Assembly: GCA_028571685.1 (NCBI GenBank)
Contig: CM053141.1
Location: 78,849,833 to 78,913,832, forward strand
Source: Heterohyrax brucei
Taxonomy: Eukaryota; Chordata; Mammalia; Hyracoidea; Procaviidae
DNA: 64,000 bases
Reading direction: 5' to 3'
Positions within the stretch are counted from its first letter, which is position 1; each line of letters starts with the position of its first letter. The notes below the pieces were generated by a model that worked only from the letters and a program-made list of their open reading frames with translations, searched no databases and had not been told where the DNA came from. This document shows, one piece after another, positions 23,901-38,900 of the stretch. The translations under genes and the position numbers were made by a program.

Positions 23901-26900
23901 CACGATGCTAACAGTGATCCCTGAATGTCTGTGAGGGTGGTATATCCCTTATGTCTGAATCTAGGTGAAGGAACAGTTTCTGCCCCAATTTTCTAGCTTA
24001 GGGGATTCATCAGAGTCCCCCTTCCCCCAAGTTTGTTAAATTGTTCCTCCTCTGAGTTGTGGAAAATGGCTCAGGATGAGCTTAAGAAGTCCTACTTCCA
24101 GCTCAGTTAATGACATTGGACTCTAGAGCCAGGCACAGAATAGACAAGGGAGGGGGTGAATGGCTTCAGGTGGGCTTGAGAAATCCTACTTCCCACTTGA
24201 TTAATGGTGTGACTACCTAGCAGCATGCACAGTGCAGAGAGGCTGGGGAAGTGCTAGGAGAAGGGAGATAGGCCTATCTCCAAGGAAAGAATCAAATCCA
24301 CACATGGTATTTCACATGCAAGGACTTAGTTTTCCATGGTCTGATTCTGTCTCTCACTGGCTCCAGAGGCACAAAGGGAATCTCCAGACAATCTCCCCTG
24401 CTGAGGAGGGTGCCCACCAACCTCCATGGCTTGGCCCACCATGCTGTGACTGCAACCATTTTCCGGCAGGTCAGGTCTGTGGGATCATGTATGCTTTTGG
24501 CACCATTCTCCCTTTCTGTCTCTTATTCCAATTTCTCAACTTGCCCTTTGGTTCAGGGCACCTAGAATGTCGTATATACTGGATTCATTTGTTCTTTTGG
24601 GACTTTGTTGTTAGAGGGGTCATGGGAAGTGTGCATCTACTCTGCCGCCTTGACCTTGCCTTCTCACCACTCTTCTTTAAGATTGTTTGTCCTCATCCAT
24701 TGTTTCTTCCTGATAAACTTGTGCATCATTTTATCAAGTTAGAAGAAATTCCATTGTGTGTATGATGACATTATTTTAAAATCTGTGTTAATCCTTAGGT
24801 AATTTACTTCCAGGATCTCTTTTGGATTACTTTTATTCATCTGTATGTTATAAATATCTTTAGTCAAGTTTTGATACAGTATATATGAATGGTACCACAT
24901 AGCTTTTTGCTGTTCATATTGTGTTAATTCTAAAGAGTTAAGAAGTCCAAAAGAACAGAGATGTTTTCGTAGGAAATATGTTTTTATTTTAAAGTCATAA
25001 AATTTCTAAGTCCTAGACTGTATTGTATGTGATAATAAGATAGTATGGACTATTACTGCTGTAGCTGAGGTCAAAAACCTCCATAAGTGTAAATTTCCAT
25101 CATTTTATTTAGAACTTGTCTAAGGTACTTACCAGTATTCCCTACCCAGTCTCACCTCCATTAGACTTCTTAAAGGTATTTGAGATCATTTTTGTAGCTG
25201 CCTGAACATGCTATAATATGAGTTCATAAACTGAATAGACAAACCATTCATGTTATATTAAATGGCAACTACACAGCAAATCAGTGAGTGCATTTTTACC
25301 ACCTCGGTTAACTTTGATTTATTCAGTAATCTTTAGGGAAGTACAAAGCAAAGAAAATGAAAAATAGCATTTAACAGAGATAGAGGGATTTTTTTTTTTC
25401 AATAAATAAGACATAATATAGATTTAAAATATTGAAGTTCAGTTTGAGTTTATGTCAATATCAAAGACTTTAAAATGCTATTTTACAAAAGCATCATAAG
25501 ATAATGGAAAATGCACAGGCTTTGAACTAACTTGGTTTCCAGGTCTAGCTCTAACTTAGGATATTATTTGATGTACTGAGCTGTAGTTTCCTCATCTCTA
25601 AAATGGAATTAATAATTATTTCAGTACTATGTTGACCATTAAATAAGATAACTCAGAATCACTTAGTGTACATTGTATGACTTACATAAAATACTCAGTA
25701 AATGTTACTTCTGCTTTTAAAATTCCAGGTAATATCATTAAGCCTTGAATATCATTAATCAATGAATAAATGCATTATACAAGTATATCTCTTAATTCTT
25801 TCAACAACCTTTTAAGTTTGATTTATTCCCACTTTACAAGTACAGGACATAAGGATAAGTGGAGTTAACATGGCCATTGTGATGTAACTAATAAGTGTCA
25901 GCTCTGGGACCCAAACCAAAGCCCTTATTCTTAACCATTGTGATACCTATTGGCTTTCAGCAGTAACAAGAGGAATATAGTATGTATTAGAGATTCCAGT
26001 CAGGACTTGAAAATTGTTTGGAAAGTATGATTGTGGTAGGGAAAAATAGAAGAAAGGGAATAACGAACAAATATTTCAGCAGAAGAAACTTTAAAAAGCA
26101 ATGGTAGTATACATCTGGTAGACACAGAAAGAGAAGAGTTCAGACAAGGGTGACTAGTGAGATACAGTGAAGGAAAGAGGAATGTGTGACTCATATATTG
26201 GGGAGGTTTCTTTTTGGCAACTGTATACTTGGATTAAACACAGAAAAGAGACTAGATTGCTGGAGAAACTGTCACAGCTTTAATGTATGAGTCTGAAGAG
26301 AATTTTCTCCCATTTGACTTTCTTTTTTATTGTCATTTTCCAGATGATTTAGGGTTAAAATATTTCATCGGTCCCTCCCTATTTTCATTTGACACTTATA
26401 TTTTAGGCGTACTTCCTGGATTAAAATAGAGTAGTTTGTTTTAATCTCCTCTTTTTTTTTTTTTAAAGTCTCCATGATTTGTTTGTATCTAGTCAGGGAG
26501 CTAGAAGCTATTGTCTAGTTTAAAATTGAGACAGTGGAAGAAATTCGTGTTTTAATCTGCATGGAAAATTGAAGTAATATCGAAAATGTCTGTTTATTAG
26601 ATAGGGTGTGTGACTGCTTTCTCTAAAATCTTCCCACTAATACCGCTTTCTGTTTTTTAACTAACTTTATATTGGAATAAACTTCATTTCTTTTCTCCTA
26701 CCAGTCTTCCCTCCCTTTTTCTTTTGTGGAGAAAGAATTTAGAGGTAAATACAGTCTTTCTCCTGAAAGAAAACTTGTGAAAGAACTCACAAGTAATACA
26801 GTAAGAGCAGGAAAACAAATAAGGGAACATTAAATTCTATGGCATGAAACATGGAGATCCAGTTAAGTTTCAGAGAAATATTTGAACAGGTCCTGGAGAG

Positions 26901-29900
26901 CTTTTGTTGATGTGGAGCTGGGAAGGACATTCCAGACAGGGGAGCAGCCTCAGGAAGGTGTAGAGCAACTCAGGTCTTTCACTGAGTTGCAGCCTACACA
27001 GGAACTGGCCTTCTACAGAGTCTCACAATTGTTTATAAAAGAGGAATTATAGGCTTAACCTGCACCTAGTAAACAGCTCGTGTTCCAGTAATACCAAGAA
27101 GGAAGTCCATGGAGGAAACAGAAATTCCAAAGAGTGCACATGAGGCTAAGTCTAGCAGGGGGTGGGAGTGAGGAGTGGGGTGCGTCTACCCCGTAGTTCT
27201 CCCTGTTTGAGGAAATCTGCTATAAAGATCTCCACGTGGATGGAAATTGCTTTATTTCAAGAAATCACCCCCAGTTGCTCATTTTTGGTGGTATTTTTTT
27301 CCTGTTTTTTGTTTTGTTTTTCATGTAGCTGTTGGTCCTTTGGGTAATAGATTACATTTATTTATTACCAGACACTGTTCTGTGTGCTTTATGTACTGTG
27401 TATCATTAGTAGCTCTTTACTCTCAATGATTTTATTGTAATGGTCTTGGTTTTTTTGCCTTCATTTTAAAATCCTACCAATTTTTTTCTTACCTGTTTAT
27501 TTTTTTAAGTTCATTCATTTTATTTTTTCTAATAATTTAGAACTTTATATTTTATTTTTAACTTCTCATTCAAAAATTTTTAGTTTTTCTGTTTTCTTTG
27601 GTTTTGTCTTTGTTTAACCCTTTCTCTTATTCTCTCCCATTTTTTTTCTTAACACATTTGTTTTATCTCAATCTGCTTTCTCTTCTTATTACTATCTTTT
27701 ATTTTATTTTTCCAGAAAACAAAATCTGTAACAGAATCTCATCAGAAGGTTCTGATTTCTGAATAAAGCTAATTAAGCTCATTTCTGAATAAACTTGTAC
27801 CTAAATTAGTATGAATTCCTGGTAGAGTTACAAAAGAGCAGAATGTCTTACTTGGTAAAAAGTATTGCTTATCTCCAAGAATATTCCAAGGCACTCTTTG
27901 GAAACATGGTGGAGCAGTTCTACTCTGTCCTATAGGGTCACAGAGTCAGAAGTGGCATGATAGCAATGACGTGTGTTCGTGTGCCACCTTATTGTTATAA
28001 GACGACAGCTGGAGCTCCAGACATCATCATCAGCATTCTAGGTAGAAAAAGATAAGAAGACAGCACTAACTCATTTCCCAAACCAACCACACTTTCAGTC
28101 ACTCTGCAGCAGGCTTACTTAATGTGTTTCGTAGACCAGAACTATTACCCAGCACCCCTAGTTGAAGAGGAAGTTGAGAAAGTAAGTGTGAGTTTTTTAA
28201 GCCTCTGTATCAGAGGCAGGCCAGAATAATGGTTGGTAGTGGGTATATATGCTACGTAAACTTTTTTATTTGACCTTCCTTAGTTATTAATACCCCCTTT
28301 TACTTCTTTTTCTTCTTTATAAGTTCAGCTTATTCTCTAAAGAGACAAAATTTTTCAAAATTTGAGATTCTTATTATATCTGGCATATATATTGAAGCTT
28401 CATGAAAAGAATATATTTTAGCTTAAGTTTTCAATTTTGATTTGTATACACTGAAGTTTATAAAATTTTAACATTATGAAAAGCAGTTGTGCAGAGGGAA
28501 TATTTACCCTTAAGCGTCAGTACTTTCCATTAGAGAGTACTGTTTGGCATAAACATCATATGGCAAAGATGTATAATCTTTTGTTGTACATTTCCTTTGT
28601 TGCTGTTTTAAGACATTAGTATTATGAGTCAGATGAGAGATTTTTTTTTTACCTAAACTGAAGCTTTCTATTACAATAAGTTGTTCTCCAAATTTATAAA
28701 GCAGTAGAACCATTTGCTACAAGTAGTTGATATAGTGCATTTGTTCAACAAAATTTGTTAAGCACCTATTATGTGCCTTCATTGCTGTAGAGTTGATTCT
28801 GAGTGACAGAAACCCCGTCTGGTGTAAAGTCAGGAAAAGTTGTTTCACTTTACTTACTCAATCTGTATGTTGAGCACGTAATCTGAGAAGCTGCACTGTA
28901 TGAGGTATGAGGCATCAGGATTGGAGGAAGACTCATTAAAGGTGGTAATATGCAGATAGCACAACTTTGCATGCTAGAATTGAAGAGGACTTCACATACT
29001 TACTGGTGAAGATCAAATACCAAAGCCTTCAGTATGGGTTACACCTCAACGTAAAGAAAACAAAAATCCTCACAACTGGACTGGTAAGCAACATCACCAT
29101 AAATGGAAAAAAAGATTGAAGTTGTCAGCAATTTCATTTTACTTGGATCCACAGTCAACACTCACGGAAGTCCTGGTTAAGAAATCAAATGAAGGATTGC
29201 AGTGGGCAAATCTGCTGCAAAATCTGTCTTTTAAGTGTTGAAAAGCGAAGAAGTCACTTCAGGGGTTAAGATGTTCCTGACCCAAGCCAGGATGTTTTAA
29301 TCACCTCATACATATATGAAACCTGAGCAGTGAACAAAGAATTGGTAAAATATATTGAATATACCATGGACTGCCAAAAGAGCAAACAGATATGTCTTGG
29401 AAGAAATACAACCAGAATGCCTCTTAGATGCAAGGTTGGTGAGACTTTGTCTCACATACTTAGAATATGTTATCAGGAGACACTAATCCCTGGAAAGGTA
29501 TGCCATGCTTGGTTAAATAGAGGATCAGTGAAAAAAGAGGAGGATCGTTAATAAGGTAGATTAATGCAGTGGCTGCAGCAAGGGACTCAAGCATAATAAT
29601 GACTGTAGGACAGTGTAGGACCAGGCGTGCTTCATGCTATTATATGTTGGACTTTTTTATGAGTTAGAACGAGCTCAATGGCACCTAACAGCAACAACAA
29701 CATTATGTTCACCAGTATATTGAGAGATGACTTTGTAGGGAATCGTATTTAAAAACTGATTACCTATATTCCTGAAGATAAAAGCACTTGCCAACATTAG
29801 TATACAGTAATAAAATATATATAAATAGGTGAGTGAATGAATGGACAGACAGGTGGCTTCTCTTTGTTCTCAACTATGGTAAAAATTAGTTTTATGTCCA

Positions 29901-32900
29901 AAGGAATATGTATGTTTTCACCAAAAAGTAGTACATAGCTGCATAGAATTTTAAGCAATAGGAAAGGTATAATACTTATGTTCATCAAAAGAGAACCTGG
30001 GGGAAAAAAATTGGCAATGACATATCTGACAAGATCCTAATCTCTAGATGCATAGAAAACTTCAACATCTCAACAAAAGAGAAACAATCCAGTTAAAAAA
30101 TTGGGCAAAGGATGTGAACAGACACTTCACCAGAGAAGACACGCAGGCAGCTAATGAACACATGGGCAGATATTCATAATCGTTAACCATCAGAGAGAAA
30201 CAAATAAAAACTATGAGATACTACCTCACTCCAGCAATAATGACACTGATGAAAAAACAGAAAGCAGTAAATGCTGATGAGGTTGGGGGCAACTGTAACT
30301 CTTATAAACTACTGGTGGGAATGTAAAATGATGCCACCACTGAAAAACAGTATGGTACTCCCTTAAAAAACTGGAAATAGAAATAGCATATGATCCAGCA
30401 ATCCCACTTCTAGGTATATATCCTAGGGAAGTAAAAGCTGTGACACAAATAGGCATATGTACACCCCTGTATGTTGCAGCATTATTCGTAATAGCAAAAA
30501 GGTGGAAACAACGTAAATGTCCACCAACAGATGAAGAAATAAACTGTGGTACCTACGTCCAGTGGAATACATGCACAGTCAAGAATAATGATGTATCAGT
30601 GAAACATTTCACAGCGTGGATGAATCTGGAGGGCATTATGCTGTGTGAAATAAGTCAGTCACAAGAGGACAAATACTGTGTAAGACCACCATCATAAAAA
30701 AATCAAGAAAGACTTGTTTATACATAGAAAGAAGCATTCTCTGATGGTTACCAGGGATGGAAGCAGGGGAGAGAGTAATCACTGGATAGCAGACATGTTA
30801 AATCTGTTGAAGGGGAAGGCAATACATAATGTGGGAAAAGTGACTACAACTTGACCGAGGCAAAGGGAAACACTGAGAGGTAGGCAAGAATAAAGGGCAA
30901 CTTTAGAAAAACCTGCTGGTATAGTAGTTAAGTGCTACAGTTGCTAATCAGAACATCAAATCTGTCATGGGCTCCTTGGAAACTGTATGGGGCAGCTTTC
31001 CTCTGTCCCACAGAATCACTGCGAATTAGAATTGACTCTGCAACAGTGGATTTGATTTGGGGTTTATGGTAAATAATGTATATAACTTTGCAATAAGAGT
31101 AATATCAAACAAAAATTTGTTAATGGAGTCTAGATACTTGTGCTAAATAGGTGTGAAGGTAGCATGGGAGTATGCCTGCATACAAATACATAAAATACAG
31201 TTATGAGTATTTCTACATACATGGGTATTGCTGTTTATTTTGTTTAAAAAAAAAACATTGCCATTGATTCCACATGTATATTGACATATATAATACAGCA
31301 CATAGCACAGTTTTGGAAACTCCTTAGACATAACCAAGCATCTTGTGGGACTGAGTTACTAAGCTGATGGCCAAGAACCATAGTCTCAGGGACATCAAGG
31401 ACAATTGGTTGATATAATTCATAAAGATAATATTGTACATGCTAGATTAAGAGTAGCATCTGGCATTTTAAAAGCTTACAAGCACCACCTGGAAAAAAGA
31501 AAAGCTAAGAAACCCAAAGACTCAAGGAAGCAGTTAGTCCAAAGGACTAATGGCCCATGTGAACTTCTGCGAGGCCTAAAGAACTGGGTGGTGCCTGGCT
31601 ACCACTGCAGACTACTCTGATCAGAGTCACAATAGAAAGTCCTAGTTAGAGTGGGAGAAAAATATAAAACAAAATTCAAATACATTAAAAAAAGAAAACA
31701 GACTTTCAAGTCTGATAGGAACTAGAGAAACCCCTGAAACCATAGCCCTAAGCTGCATTTCTAACCTAGAACTGAGACCACTCCATAGGTAACCTTTTAG
31801 TCAAAATGTAGACTGGCCTGTAAAATAATGGAAGCGCTCGTGGCATAGTGGTTAAGACTATGGCTGCTAAACAAAAGATCAGAAGTTTGACTCTACCAGA
31901 GACTCATGGGAAACCATGTGAGTCTCTATGAATCAGAATTAACAGCGGTGTTTTTTGTTTTTGTTTTTTTAAATAAAATGGAATAACAGTAATATCCATG
32001 AAGAATCAAACAGTTAGCTGTATAAAACGAAAGGGCATATTTGCCCAAAAACAAAAATGAAAAGGCATAAAAGGGGCAGGGAAACCAGATGATTGGAAAT
32101 AGGGAACCCAAGGTGGAGATGAATAGAGTGCTGACACACTGTGGGAGTTGTAACCAATGTCATGGAACAATTTATATATGAATTATTAAATGAGGAAGTA
32201 ATTTGCTGCATAAAATTTGCCTAAACCTAGAGAAAAAAACAACAACACAACCCACTAGTGTTGAGTCGTTTCCAATTTATAGTGACCCTGTAAGATACAG
32301 TAAAACTGCTCCATGCGTTTCCAAGGAGCATGTGGTGGATTTGACCTACTGACCTTTTAGTTAGCAGCCGTAGCACTTAACCACTATGTCACCAGGATTT
32401 CCAACATGCACATAAAGTGCAATAAAATGTTCAAAAAATTATGAAGAAAAAAGTAAAAATCACCCAACTTTCTGTTTAACTTTCCAGTGAATGTCTTTAC
32501 AGATATATAAGCATCTATGCAAATACAAAGATACCTGCCTAGAATTCTTAATAAACTAGCATATTACGTGTGCTTTTGTAAATAAATACAGATTTATTGT
32601 GACTGCCTATTCTGCCATATAAATGAACATGAATTTATTTAGCTGCTTTTTTGCTAATGAATGTTTAAACTGTGTTTCATTTTTACCTGCTGTAAAGAAC
32701 TTTCCCATGAAAGAAGTGTGTTTGTGACTTTTCATGTTTGTGCAGTTTTTCTGAAATCTGGATATTCCAGATTTCTTGACACTATTTAGTTTGTTTTCCC
32801 TACACCGATTTTAGTCCCACCATCATCATTAACCAAATTACTTCTGTGTTATTCTGGATGCCTACACAAATACCAAACTATTCTGATGATTGCCCATTGA

Positions 32901-35900
32901 TGTTGAGTCAATTCTGACCCATAGCAACCCTATAGGGCAGCATAGAGGTGCCCTAGAGCACGTCCAAGTCTAAATCTTTATAGAAGCAGACAGCGACATC
33001 TTTCTTCCCTAGAGCAACTGGTGAGTTCGAAGTGCCAACCTATCTTAGCAGCCGAGCACGTACACTGTGCCAGCAGAGCTCGCTTTTTGATGATTAGAGC
33101 CTTTGAAATATGTTTTAATGATAGATACGTCTCTCATTTTGACATAAATAAACAGTGTCTGGATTTAAGATTATATATACAAAGTTTTAGCTAGAGGGCA
33201 GGGAAGAGAGACTTCTTTTTGAGGGTTTGATAAAAGAGGAATCTGTGGAACTCCCTTCGTTATCTGAAGCCACTTTTCCTACCCTTTCTGGGAGTTTGGG
33301 GCACAGATTGCGTTTTTCGATTTAAGAGTATATTTGGCATATCTGGATGCAATCATAGTGTAACATGATCTCCAGTGGGCCCCTTTTAAGCCACACAACG
33401 TTTTTGTGTGCCTATCTTCACGTTTCTAACTTGTGTTATTTCTCTCAATGTTTTCTGTTGACATCCCTATTAATAGATGAGGCTTTCCACCTACTTCCTG
33501 TCTCTTAAATTCAGTTTCTTGTACCATTAGCCATCAATAATGCCTTTTGGCTTTCCACTTTGAAAAATATAGACATTAATTTACCCGTTCGTTTTTCTCC
33601 CTCCCTTCCTTTTTACTTGTTAGCTGTGTTACCTGTAACTTTTCATTTGGTTGAAGTTGATGACTATTATATTCTCTTTGGGAGAATTGGGGGTAGGGCC
33701 CCTTTTCTCAGGATCTTGTCTTCTCAGTGAAGTCTTTACTGGTAATCCTACCTAAAATTAAACCCCCTCCACACACACTCATGCATATGCACACACATAT
33801 TGACTAACTCCTTCCCTGATATGTTTCTCTTGCCATTTTCTAAACCCCACCCTACCAAAAAAAAAAATAAATCTATTGCCTCTGAGTCTGTCCCAACTCA
33901 GAGACTCTGTGGGACAGAGTAGAACTGCCCCATATGGTTTCGAAGGAGCACCTAGTGGATTCAAACTGCCAACCTTTTGGTTAGCAGCCGTAGCTCTTAA
34001 CTACTACACCACTAAGATTTCCTGCCCCTTTCTAGCATCCTGTACTTCCGTAATTATATTGCTTATTGTCTGCTCCCACTGGAAAGTAAAATCTATGGAG
34101 CCAGGGTGTATTGTTGTTTTCCTCACTGCAATATCCACGAACAGTGCCTGACAACATAGTAGACTTTCAAGAATTCTTTTTTGAATTAGTATACTTTTTG
34201 AAATATTCGCTCGTGTTTTGAGTGTATTATGGTATCGTTTAATTTAAGGACTTTACTGTGTGTAAGTATGTATATACACACACATTTATTCAGTACTGTT
34301 GGTACCTATTAAAAGTAAGGTTAATGTTATGATTATAAGTATATAACATGTATTTATGAATTTATAAAAATTTACAAATTATTTATGAATACTTAATATT
34401 TAGAAGTAAATATTATGTTGTTTAAAAGTACGTTATCCTTGTTTAAAAATTTTAGGTTGACAGATTTGCATTGGATTTAGAGCAGAGCCGGGACTTGAAC
34501 AATACCATAGTGCATATTGACATGGATGCTTTCTATGCTGCTGTGGAAATGAGGGACAATCCAGAACTGAGGAGCAAACCCATTGCTGTAGGATCAATGA
34601 GTATGTTGGTAAGTAGGTAAAGATCAGAAACCAAAAGGAAATTTTTTTATATGCTCAGATAAACCTTACTGATTTATAAAGGGCACAGCCTCCGTTGAGT
34701 TCAGCCAGCTTATTATGTGTCTTTCCCAGTGCTTTATAAATCACTCACATGCTTTGTTTATGCTTGATATTGAATCTTGTCAACATCCCTTGGGTACAGA
34801 TTTTTATTTCCATTAATAGGTATGAAAAAAAACTGAAATGTTTAATAATTTTCCCAAATTTATAAACTTGGAAAATGGTAAACTGACACTGTATCTTTCT
34901 ATTGCAGATTAAACTTATTCTTAAGTAATTATTCTAGTTAGAGAGTGTTAAATACAAAAGAAGAGTAGATGTTATTTTAAGTATAAATTGGCAAACTAGG
35001 GCGTACAGGTGAAATGCAGCCTGCTGCCTTTTGGGGGGGGGTTTGGTAAGTAAAAACTTACTATAATCATACCTATTCATTTATTATTATAGTTGCTTGA
35101 AAAGAACTAAGTTGAGTACACCTATTCCTCACTTAGCACATTTGCAACAAGAGTAGAAAGTCTACTATCTAGTATTTTGTGCACTGGTGATTTATGTGTG
35201 GTAGTAACACTGAGGTATGAGGTAGAATAGTATTGGCTGTGATGGTTAAGGTTGTGTATCAGTTTGGCTGAACTGTAGTTCTCAGTGGTTTAGCAGCTAT
35301 ACAGTGATGTAATTTGGCAGTTAAGTGATGAGATAGTTTTTGTAATCTGATGTGGTCATCCTCCATTTTCACTTAATGCCAATTTTCACGTAACAACCTG
35401 GGTCTTTGGAACCTAACCATGTAGTTGCAGCTGACACCGTGTGATCTACAAAGCCTAGAGTATCATTATCTGTACCTTATAGAAATGAAAGGTTTGCCAA
35501 CTTGTTCAAGCGTAACATGCCTTATGGACATAACCAAAACCCACTGCTGTCGAGTGGGGTCCAACTCTACTGTGACCCTAGAAGTCAGAGTAGAACTGCC
35601 CCATAGAGCTTCCAGGGAGCACCTGGCAGATTGGAACTGCCGACTTTTTGGTTAGCAGATGTAGCACTTAGCCCATTACGCCACTAGGGTTTCCTTTATG
35701 GACATGGTACATTTATATTTTAAATGGCTTGTTTTTCCAAGGCTCAGAACCTCTTCCTTCCTGCATTTTCCAGAATATCCATTAGGGATTAGCATAGTTT
35801 TGAGTAGTAGTGATGTTTTAATATTTTTGAAAAATATGAATGACAAATTAGTGCTGTTATTCTGAAATCATTCATTCATTTGATTGAGTCAGTTTTGCAT

Positions 35901-38900
35901 TTCTTTTAATTTTCACCTGAGATTCCAAACAAGGACTCCATTTGTGACACAAACTATTGTTAGGTATCATCATGAACAGAACCTGATAAATAATATTCTC
36001 CTTTTTTACTGATATTTTTTTAATTCTATCTCCTGGTTCATCAAAAAAAGTATTCAAGTCTTAAGAAACGAAACAATTTTTTAAATTCTTTTAAGCTTTG
36101 ATCTCTTGATCTTAGAGACTTAGTTTATTATATATTAGACCTTTTTCTTTTTTCCACATGAAAAAATGAATAAAATTCTAGAATAGAGTATATCTCCAAA
36201 CTCTACATTGTTACTTTGGTGTAAAATCACTCACTATTAGCCACACTTTGATATATATTATATTGTGGTTATGCCTTAAAACTAATTAAATTTAGTTATT
36301 TGACATATAAGAGAACCTTTTTATTAGCATAGTCTTGCTTATTACCTGGTGTCATATAATAAATATGGGGCAACAGTGAGATAGAGTTTATAATACAATA
36401 ATACCATGGTAGAATAAAGTCAAAGCTTGGTTTGAGACAGTGCCTATACAAGAAATGCCTTTGAATTGAAAATATACATCAGTAATGTGTTTCTTATGAA
36501 TGATCAGTATGTCCATTTAGGTTTGTATATTCTTTCCCATGTGGTCGATTATCTTTCAGTCTACTTCAAATTACCACGCAAGGAGGTTTGGTGTTCGTGC
36601 AGCCATGCCAGGATTTATTGCTAAAAGACTCTGCCCACAACTTCTTATAGTACCCCCAAACTTTGACAAATACCGAGCTGTGAGTAAAGAGGTAAGTCTG
36701 ATGTCTCACCCTTCCTTATAGCCCTTTGCTAGCTCTCTGTCACCTGTACAGTCAAATCCAAATGCCTCAGTACATCGGGATTTGAACTGAGTTTACTCCT
36801 GCATTCTTATCTTCATACCACTTCCTCAGTTTGTACATTAAATGCTGAAATACATATATTATCCAGAATATACCATTCTATTTCCCAGTTCTTTGCCTTT
36901 CTACACACTTTTGCACCTCAGCCCGTCTTCCCAGAAAAACCCCAAATTGTATTAACTCAAACATAAACATTAACTCCAACATTTTTCTTAATAAGCAATA
37001 TGAATTTTCTTCTAGAACCACTGTATATTTATAATTTCCAGGACAGATTTATTTAGAAAACCAGGTGGCGTAGTAGTTAAGTACTGTGGCTGTTAACCAA
37101 AATTTGGTAGTTTGAGTCCACCAGAGATGCTCCTTAGAAACTATATGGGGCAGTTCTGCTCTGTCCTATTGGGACACTGTGAGTCAGAATCAACTCTACA
37201 GCAATGGGTAGTTATTTGACTTCTTGACAGCTGTTTCTATGTTTGGACAGTTTCCTCTTGGTCTATGACTAGGTTTCTTATAAGCACAATTTAATGTTCT
37301 GGAATTACCATTCTTTGCAATGTTATCTGTAGTATGTTATGATCCGTGGTCAAATGCTTTCTCATAGTCAACAAAACACAGGTAACTATCTTTCTGGTTA
37401 TCTCTGCTTTCAGCCAAGATCCATGAGACATCAGCAATGATATCCCTCATTCTACACCCTCTTCTGAATCTGGCTTGAATTTCTGGCAGATCCTTGACTC
37501 ATAGTGACCCTGTTTACAACAGAATGGAATATTGCCGAGCTCTCTGCTACGTTGTACCGTACATGTTTTGTGCTGTTATGTATAGGGTTGCTGTGAGTTT
37601 GAATCAACTGAGCGGCACCTAATTACAATGATAGTTGAGTTGTTAATTTCAAACTCTTTTCTAATTTTATAAGGTTTTTAAACAGTAAAAGAAATTACCT
37701 ATTTCTTTGCTTTCTTTGTCCCACCATCTGGTGAAAATACTTATGAGCATTCAGTGTTTAAAAACTGATAATCACAGGGGCAGAGCAGGGATGGTGCAGT
37801 AGATGTATGCATCTTATGACCCATCTAACAACAAGAACTCAAAAGAACAAATGAATCCAGTACATGTGACATCCTAGGAGCTGTGAATATCAAAGGGAAA
37901 GCTGAGAATTGGACTGAGCAATGGAGAAGGGAGAGGAGTGCCAGAAATCCATAAAATTCCACAGACATGCAAGGAAATGGATGCAGCCACTGTGGTAAGC
38001 CTAGCTGTGGATCTGCCTCACTAGGACAAACTGCATGGAGGGTCCACTTGCACCTCGGGAACTGGTGGGAATCAGTACTAGATCATCAAAAACTAAGCCT
38101 CTGCATGTAACCTACTGTATGCATGGATGTAAATCTTTCTTCAGCTTGGGCTTCCCTCCCTTCCCCCAGCAATACCTCTTCCCTTCTCTGTACTGCACCC
38201 AGCTTGGGAGTCTGATGCTATTAACTGAGCCAGAAGTAGGACTCCATAAGCCTGCCATGAGCCATTCTCTCCCTTCTTTCTCTGAAGTGCACCACGCTCT
38301 GGAGTCTGACACTGTTAACTCAGCTGCAAGCAGGACTCCTTAAGCCCACCCTGAGCCATTCTCTGAAACTGAGAGGGAGAATAATTTAACAAACTCAGGG
38401 AAGGGGAAAGAAAGAAGAAAGAAAAAAAGAGAAATTCTGCTGGCTTTCCTAAGCTGGAAAATCAGGGAAGACTCTGTTCCTTCTCCTAGATTCAGATATG
38501 AGGGCTGATGGCATCTTCACGGACACTCAAGTACAACTGTCAGCCACTTGCTTTTTTTAAGTAACTGAAGCCAGACACCAGTGCCTATACAAGTCACCCA
38601 TCACCATCTAGGACAGTAGGCAAGAGCCTGCACCGCACACTTGGTAACTGACTACCTGGGCATCAGAGCTGAAACCCTATACAAAAAGTAAACAGATTCT
38701 TGGGCTCTAAATAAATAGAATTTACTGATGTCTCTGAGATAGCAGTCAATTTTCAATCATTTAAAAAAGCAGACCATATTTTCTTCAGAAAGTTTCCAAA
38801 ACAAAGAATCAAGTTTGCCAGAAGACAACTTCTTGGAACCTATCAGAGGTAGAATACAAAAGATTAATATTTAGAACTCTTTAATAAAGAGTTGAGGAAA

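Noticed and set aside
24232-24765. 177-codon open frame on the plus strand
   Set aside because: Lies antisense across an L1 5' UTR and its flank; no protein family recognised.
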